Positions 14,970 to 19,237 of a DNA stretch of 19,237 nucleotides are shown piece after piece. Each line of letters opens with the position of its first letter. Positions within the stretch are counted from its first letter, which is position 1. The DNA is from an uncultured Desulfotignum sp. (GTDB taxonomy: Bacteria > Desulfobacterota > Desulfobacteria > Desulfobacterales > Desulfobacteraceae): assembly GCA_937951975.1 (NCBI GenBank), contig CALGAJ010000180.1, positions 1 through 19,237 on the forward strand, read 5' to 3'. The position numbers and the translations under genes are program-made. The notes below the pieces were generated by a model. The model saw only the letters and a list, made by a program, of their open reading frames with translations. It made no database searches and was not told the DNA's origin.

Positions 14970-15328
14970 GGGGGCGAAATGGTTTCGACGGAGATTTTGA
15001 AGCCCAAGGTAGCATGCCGAGTCTTTTGTCAGCTCGTAAACCTGGCAAAGTCTTAAACATAATCGCAGACGATTATAATTACGCTGTAGCTGCTTAACAC
15101 CAGGTGCCGTCCTGCTGAGATTCCTCTTGCAAATCTCAGGCCAGGGCGTCGACTTTGCAAGACCGCTGTTCAGGTTGCCTGAGCCTGATCAGTTGAATTT
15201 TTCAGGCTAAACTTTGTAGGATCCCTCCTGAAGGAGACAACAAAGCTAATTTTAAAGTTCAGGATAAGCATGTAGAAGCCTGGGATGATGGTTTTCGGAC
15301 GCGGGTTCAACTCCCGCCGCCTCCACCA
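14970..15328 (+). ncRNA. ssrA: Transfer-messenger RNA (tmRNA), tag ADDYNYAVAA
   Basis: One-piece tmRNA, 359 nt with an encoded CCA. The 5' end GGGGGCG (14970-14976) pairs with CGCCTCC before A-CCA (15318-15328), allowing one G-U, to form the acceptor stem. The conserved AAATGGTTTCGACGG follows the 5' end, and the T-arm GCGGGTTCAACTCCCGC is intact. The tag frame runs 15065-15097: resume codon GCA, then GAC GAT TAT AAT TAC GCT GTA GCT GCT TAA. An H-type pseudoknot is readable after it: TGAGATT/AATCTCA (15116-15138) with loop CTTGCA pairing TGCAAG at 15156-15161. Two later helix pairs are TCAGG/CCTGA with GCCTGA/TCAGGC, and CTTTGT/ACAAAG enclosing CTCC/GGAG. It works with the adjacent SmpB. Confidence 0.97.
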
Positions 15329-15364
15329 TTTCAGATATCGTTTATCATCTTTTTTTATCTGAAA
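15329..15364 (+). terminator. Hairpin directly after tmRNA, possible terminator
   Basis: A perfect 9-bp stem, TTTCAGATA (15329-15337) and TATCTGAAA (15356-15364), begins at the first base after the mature CCA. The loop (18 nt) contains the T-run instead of following it, so the stem is not a textbook intrinsic terminator. It may instead shape 3'-end processing of the tmRNA precursor. Confidence 0.35.
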
Positions 15365-15438
15365 TCACCTGAGATTGTTAAACAATTCATTCCTTTCAAC
15401 ATCTTATATCATCTTTTTAAATCTGTCTAATTCGTTTG

Positions 15439-15463
15439 GCATACCATAAAAATGACGGTATGC
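15439..15463. terminator. Hairpin between ssrA and recD, possible two-way terminator
   Basis: GCATACC (15439-15445) and GGTATGC (15457-15463) form a perfect 7-bp stem with an 11-nt loop, 25 bp past the recD stop on the minus strand. No T-run follows in either direction. Its place between convergent genes suits transcript ends. The remainder of this 160-bp spacer is AT-rich with no gene. Confidence 0.35.
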
Positions 15464-15488
15464 TGGATGAGATCTACTATGAGCAACT

Positions 15489-17498
15489 TCATCCGTGGAA
15501 TAATAAGTCTCCGAGTCCGGAGGCCCGATGGGTCTGCTGCTTCACTGCTGAGGCCAGTATATGGGTGGATGATCCTGCCAGGGTGAAAAAAGACCGGGCC
15601 CGGGTGATGCCGGTGTAGATCAGCTCCCGGGTCAGCACCGGACTCATGGTATCGGGCATGACCAGGGCTGTATGGTCAAACTCCGATCCCTGGGATTTGT
15701 GAACGGTCATGGCATAGACCGTTTCAACGGCTTCGAGGCGTGAGGGAAGCACCTGTTTCAAAGAGCCATCCGCCATGGGAAAGATCACCCTCAGTGCCTT
15801 TTCAGTCAGGGTTTCTTCTTCATTATTGTTTTGGCCGTCATTTCCCACTTCAAGAACAATACCGATATCCCCGTTCATGAGCCCAAGGCCATAGTCGTTC
15901 CGGGTGACCATTACCGGCCGGCCCGGATACCATCCCTGAGTGGATCGTATCAATCCTGCATTGTGAAGAATCCGGACGGTGTTGATATTCAGCCCTTCCA
16001 CACCCCAATCTCCTTTGCGAACGGGGCTTAGCAGCTGAAACTGGTCAAAGCTCTCCAGGATGGCCCTGAACCAGTGTTCCTCCGATGGCCAGACCCCGGG
16101 GCCCCTGGTCATGATTTCAAGATATTTCCTGTATCCAGCACCATTTTTATCTGCATGTGGGAATGATTTCGGGTTGCCGTCCAGTACCAGGCTTCTAAAT
16201 CCTGCATCGTCACAGGATTGGACTACAAGCTGGGAAATATCGGCATATCCTTTTTTCCATACCCTGGAGATCTGTTTTCCGTCGCCCTGGTTCACTGCAC
16301 GGGCCAGGGCTCCGATTCCGCTGTTTTCATGAAATCTGTGGCTTTTTCTCAACAGCACGATCCGCTGGTCCAACCCGGTTCCAGGGCCTGAAAACGCCGA
16401 AAGGTCAAAGCCCGTCGCATTTTTGATGTAATTTACGGTTTCTGAAAGATAACTGGGATTGGATGCATTTGTGCAGATATCTCCAAGCACGGATCCGGCT
16501 TCCACTGAGGATAGCTGATCTTTATCGCCTATCAGGATCAGTCTTGCATGAGATGGCAAGGCATCCATCAGGGCATCCATCATTTCAAGGTCGATCATGG
16601 AGGCCTCGTCCACCACCAGAAGATCCACATGAAGCCGATTATTCCGGTTATGGATAAACCGGCGGGTATCATGACGGGTCCCTAAAAGCCGGTGAAGGGT
16701 GGTGACCTCGGTGGGGATGTGGGGCCTGAGTTTTTCCGGCAGAAGCATCCTGGCCATGGATATGGATTCAATGAGCCTCGCTGCGGCCTTTCCCGTTGGT
16801 GCGGCCAGACGTATTCGAAGCCGCTTGCCCTGTTCTATGGCGATTCCCTGGAGCAGGCCCAGTACCTGAACCACTGTGGTAGTTTTACCAGTCCCCGGCC
16901 CTCCGGAGATAACGCTGAACCTGGAAGAGGCCGCCATAGCGGTTGCCACACTCTGCCAATGGATGGTCTGTTTTTTCTTTTCTTCGGGGCTTCTCAAATT
17001 GTCAAACAGTTCATCCAGGCGATTTTCCAGATCTCCGGGAACGGGGAGTGTCTGTCCGGCCCTGTCGAAAATTTCCCGGGCCACCTGCCGAGTATACTGC
17101 CAATACCGCCGAAGATAAAGGCGGTCCTGCTGCAGAACCAGGGGCGTGGTTTCTGTGTCCTTGCCCACCAGAGCCGAATTGGAAAAATTATTCACCCAGC
17201 GCTCTTTGGTAATATCACGAAGAATCTGAGAGGGCTTGGCAGGCATATCCTCTCCTGTCTCTCCTTCCGGGGGAAGGGAGAGGGTGCCGTCAGGATCAGT
17301 CAAAGCACTGTCAATGTCCAGGCAGATATGGCCCCGCCCCAGCTGATGGCTGGCAAGGGCGGCACCAAGAAGCACCATTGAAGAGGCGGCCGGATCCCGG
17401 CGGTGTAAAAAAATCACAAATGCCTGATCAATGGACCTGAGCCACCCCCGGGCCGTCCAGACATGAATCAGGTCGAAAAATTCAGCAAAGGACATCAT
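15489..17498 (-). CDS. recD: Exodeoxyribonuclease V (RecBCD) alpha subunit RecD
   Basis: RecD is the 5'-to-3' helicase of RecBCD, which processes double-strand breaks and degrades foreign linear DNA. From the ATG at 17498 it has 669 residues. Motif I (Walker A) is VISGGPGTGKTTTV (about 196-209), motif Ia RLAAPTGKAAARL, and motif II LLVVDEASMIDL (about 293-304). Motif III is LIGDKDQLSSVEAGSVLGDI. Near the C-terminus stand MTVHKSQGSEFDH and ELIYTGITRAR. The order and spacing match E. coli RecD rather than the RecD2 family, and recB lies next door. An in-frame ATG at 17534 exists but lacks a ribosome site; AAGGA lies about 11 nt before 17498. The gene overlaps the recB end by 17 nt. It converges on ssrA. 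Confidence 0.94.
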   Translation of the reverse strand: MMSFAEFFDLIHVWTARGWLRSIDQAFVIFLHRRDPAASSMVLLGAALASHQLGRGHICLDIDSALTDPDGTLSLPPEGETGEDMPAKPSQILRDITKERWVNNFSNSALVGKDTETTPLVLQQDRLYLRRYWQYTRQVAREIFDRAGQTLPVPGDLENRLDELFDNLRSPEEKKKQTIHWQSVATAMAASSRFSVISGGPGTGKTTTVVQVLGLLQGIAIEQGKRLRIRLAAPTGKAAARLIESISMARMLLPEKLRPHIPTEVTTLHRLLGTRHDTRRFIHNRNNRLHVDLLVVDEASMIDLEMMDALMDALPSHARLILIGDKDQLSSVEAGSVLGDICTNASNPSYLSETVNYIKNATGFDLSAFSGPGTGLDQRIVLLRKSHRFHENSGIGALARAVNQGDGKQISRVWKKGYADISQLVVQSCDDAGFRSLVLDGNPKSFPHADKNGAGYRKYLEIMTRGPGVWPSEEHWFRAILESFDQFQLLSPVRKGDWGVEGLNINTVRILHNAGLIRSTQGWYPGRPVMVTRNDYGLGLMNGDIGIVLEVGNDGQNNNEEETLTEKALRVIFPMADGSLKQVLPSRLEAVETVYAMTVHKSQGSEFDHTALVMPDTMSPVLTRELIYTGITRARSFFTLAGSSTHILASAVKQQTHRASGLGDLLFHG

Positions 17499-19237
17499 GG
17501 GATTCTTTTTCCTTGAATAATTTGTCCAGTTCATTGATCAGGCCTGCCGAAGGTTTGTCCGCATAGACCCCCCGGCCGGATTCGTTCACCCCTCTTAAAA
17601 ACAGATACACCACGCCCCCCACATCCCGTTCGTAGTCATACCCTGCAAGACGGGCCTTGAGCAGCCGGTGAAGGGCCAGCGTGTATAGCAGGTATTGAAG
17701 ATCATACCGGTGTCCGGCCATGGCATGAGCCATGGCATCCTGACCATAGGCGTTCGAGTCTTCACCCAGATAATTGGATTTGTAATCCAGGACAAAATAC
17801 CGGCCCGCATAACAGAACACAAGATCGATGAATCCTTTGAGCATGCCGTTTACCCGGTCCTGCCGCAATACCGGCCGGACCATGCCCGGCAGCACTGCAT
17901 TTGTCACCAGCCGGTCCAGATAACCGATATCCACCTGGTGGGCTGCGAAGAGAAATTCCATTTCCGCCCTGCACCGGTCTACGCCAAGATCGGACAGGGT
18001 AATGGATGTTTCAGACAACAGCAAAGGGGTTTGAAGTAATCTCAAAAGCCAGTCCCCGAGAACACCGGACCACAAGTCCCAGCCTCTTCGGGTACAAAGA
18101 CTGTTGATCTTATCCCGGGTGGCGGCAGTATCATGAACTACCCGGTCAAATCCCGTATGCGCAGCCCATTCCAGGATATCGTGGAGAAAGGTTCCCGGCT
18201 CAGGCCCCCGGGCAAAAGTATGAATGGATCGGGCACCCGGGGTCACAACCAGGGACTGACTTTCTTCTCCCGAGCTCTCCTGAAGCTGATCCTGTGCCGG
18301 GGAGTCTGGAGAATCCAGGACGGTTTCATTGAGAGAAGTGCCGGTGTATTCTCCGATATCCGGCATGGCAGCACCGGAGAGTAACCCGGAGTAACTGGTG
18401 ATCCGCCAGGTTTTAGGAATGGTTCCGGTAAATTTTCTGGCAGGCAGAAGTTCTTGCATTTCCACTTCCGGGACCGCGATATCCAGGGACGGATCCGGCA
18501 GGGGGGCAACAAAGACGGCATCACAATCCCCTTTGACCTCTGCAAGGATATCCGGCAGCTCAGCCGTTAAAATCATGTCCCCTCCTTTGAGCAGATAGCC
18601 GATGCCTGACTGGTGTAGGTCTGTTGTTTCTCCTGATTTCTTTGTGACCTTCCCCATCACCCCCATTCCCAGCCAGCAGGCATGGCAGGCCCGGGTCATG
18701 GCAACATAAAGGATACGCAGGTCCTCTGCCAGCCGCTCCTGATCCGCTTTTTCAAGATCCTCTGCTTCCGGGTTCACCACCATGCGGACAGTCCCGTCCG
18801 GTTCATGAATTTTTATGATGGAAGAATTTTTTGCGGTTACCTTTCTGAAATTACATATAAAAGGAAGGAACACCAACGGATATTCCAGGCCCTTTGCTTT
18901 GTGGATGGTCACCACCCGAACCAGGGCCTGATCACTTTCAAGGCGAAGAATCTGATCATCAACGCCTTCCTGGGGGTTTTCAATCTGTTCCGCCAACCAC
19001 CTTATGACGCCCTGTTCTCCGTCAAGATCAGCCGCAGCTGACTGGACCAGTTCTGCCAGATGGAGCACATTGGTCAATCGCCTTTCCCCGGAAGGGGATG
19101 CCAGCATCCTGGCCCCCACGTTGAATGAGGAAAGCAACGCTCTTATCATGGGAAGTAAGCCCTGGTGGCGCCAGATACTCTGAAACTGCTTGAATCTTTC
19201 CAGTTCTGCCTCCCAGGCCAGTTCATCCTGTTTGAGC
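17482..19237 (-). CDS. recB: Exodeoxyribonuclease V (RecBCD) beta subunit RecB, C-terminal half
   Basis: RecB carries the 3'-to-5' helicase and the only nuclease site of RecBCD. About 584 C-terminal residues are visible; the frame stays open past the right edge, so the ATG at 19149 is internal. Helicase motifs V-VI are seen as VRVVTIHKAKGLEYPLVFLP and EDLRILYVAMTRAC. The RecB-family nuclease domain has His in GTFLHDILEW, Asp in MLKGFIDLVF and the Asp-Lys pair in YFVLDYKSNYLGED. These are residues 352, 471, 484 and 486 counted from the first visible codon. HRYDLQYLLYTLALHR follows. All nuclease residues are intact, so the enzyme should be active. This is the RecBCD type, not AddAB. The N-terminal ATPase part and any recC lie outside. 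Confidence 0.95.
   Translation of the reverse strand, partial: LKQDELAWEAELERFKQFQSIWRHQGLLPMIRALLSSFNVGARMLASPSGERRLTNVLHLAELVQSAAADLDGEQGVIRWLAEQIENPQEGVDDQILRLESDQALVRVVTIHKAKGLEYPLVFLPFICNFRKVTAKNSSIIKIHEPDGTVRMVVNPEAEDLEKADQERLAEDLRILYVAMTRACHACWLGMGVMGKVTKKSGETTDLHQSGIGYLLKGGDMILTAELPDILAEVKGDCDAVFVAPLPDPSLDIAVPEVEMQELLPARKFTGTIPKTWRITSYSGLLSGAAMPDIGEYTGTSLNETVLDSPDSPAQDQLQESSGEESQSLVVTPGARSIHTFARGPEPGTFLHDILEWAAHTGFDRVVHDTAATRDKINSLCTRRGWDLWSGVLGDWLLRLLQTPLLLSETSITLSDLGVDRCRAEMEFLFAAHQVDIGYLDRLVTNAVLPGMVRPVLRQDRVNGMLKGFIDLVFCYAGRYFVLDYKSNYLGEDSNAYGQDAMAHAMAGHRYDLQYLLYTLALHRLLKARLAGYDYERDVGGVVYLFLRGVNESGRGVYADKPSAGLINELDKLFKEKESHDVLC

Noticed and set aside
15050..15097. Longer tmRNA tag starting at AAC (NIIADDYNYAVAA)
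   Set aside because: The Ala codon GCA at 15065 after ATAATC is the normal type of resume codon and gives a 10-residue tag of usual length.
15300..15490. Attachment site for a genomic island at the tmRNA 3' end
   Set aside because: No integrase, no repeat of the tmRNA end and no foreign genes; recD follows directly.
15436..15618. 60-codon plus-strand frame after ssrA
   Set aside because: Most of it is antisense to the recD C-terminus and it has no ribosome site or recognisable motif.
1..19237. Undescribed defence, mobile or biosynthetic system
   Set aside because: All sizeable genes are recognised housekeeping genes; only small regulatory features are left unexplained.

Overview
This window is a core-genome stretch of about 19 kb, probably from a sulfate-reducing deltaproteobacterium of the Desulfobacteraceae type. 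That placement rests on the proteins themselves, the moderate GC content, the neighbour pairs dprA-topA and smpB-ssrA, and a tmRNA tag that reads ADDYNYAVAA. It is an inference from memory of related families, because no database search was possible. Almost every base is accounted for by recognisable housekeeping genes, and I see no mobile element, CRISPR array, toxin-antitoxin pair or obviously new multi-gene system.

Left block, minus strand, transcribed right to left from about 12.1 kb to 1: parE and parC (topoisomerase IV), a periplasmic lytic transglycosylase of the MltF type, rng (RNase G), then yajC-secD-secF (accessory Sec translocase), dprA and topA (cut off by the window's left edge). 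Most junctions are short: parE-parC are 1 nt apart, parC-mltF 9 nt, secD-secF 13 nt, and the dprA stop overlaps the topA ribosome binding site. A strong-looking sigma70 promoter lies just after rng and probably starts a separate yajC-secDF-dprA-topA unit.

Middle block, plus strand, 12.37 to 15.33 kb: ptsH (HPr) and ptsI (enzyme I) overlap by ATGA and are followed 2 nt later by smpB. The tmRNA gene ssrA comes next, with its own likely promoter. SmpB and tmRNA act together in ribosome rescue. HPr and EI form the start of a phosphotransfer chain whose sugar-specific partners are not in the window. A 286-bp AT-rich divergent region separates parE from ptsH and holds candidate promoters, a perfect 14-bp palindrome and a 9-bp direct repeat that duplicates the parE start context.

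Right block, minus strand: recD and the C-terminal half of recB (cut off by the right edge), overlapping each other, encode subunits of the RecBCD helicase-nuclease. They converge on ssrA across a 160-bp spacer with two hairpins.

The most interesting small-scale signals are regulatory. Three genes without a clear ribosome binding site (dprA, mltF, parE) are each preceded by a short ORF whose TGA overlaps the gene's ATG, which could mean coupled translation. Several real starts are TTG or GTG. Enzyme I carries a variant active-site loop.
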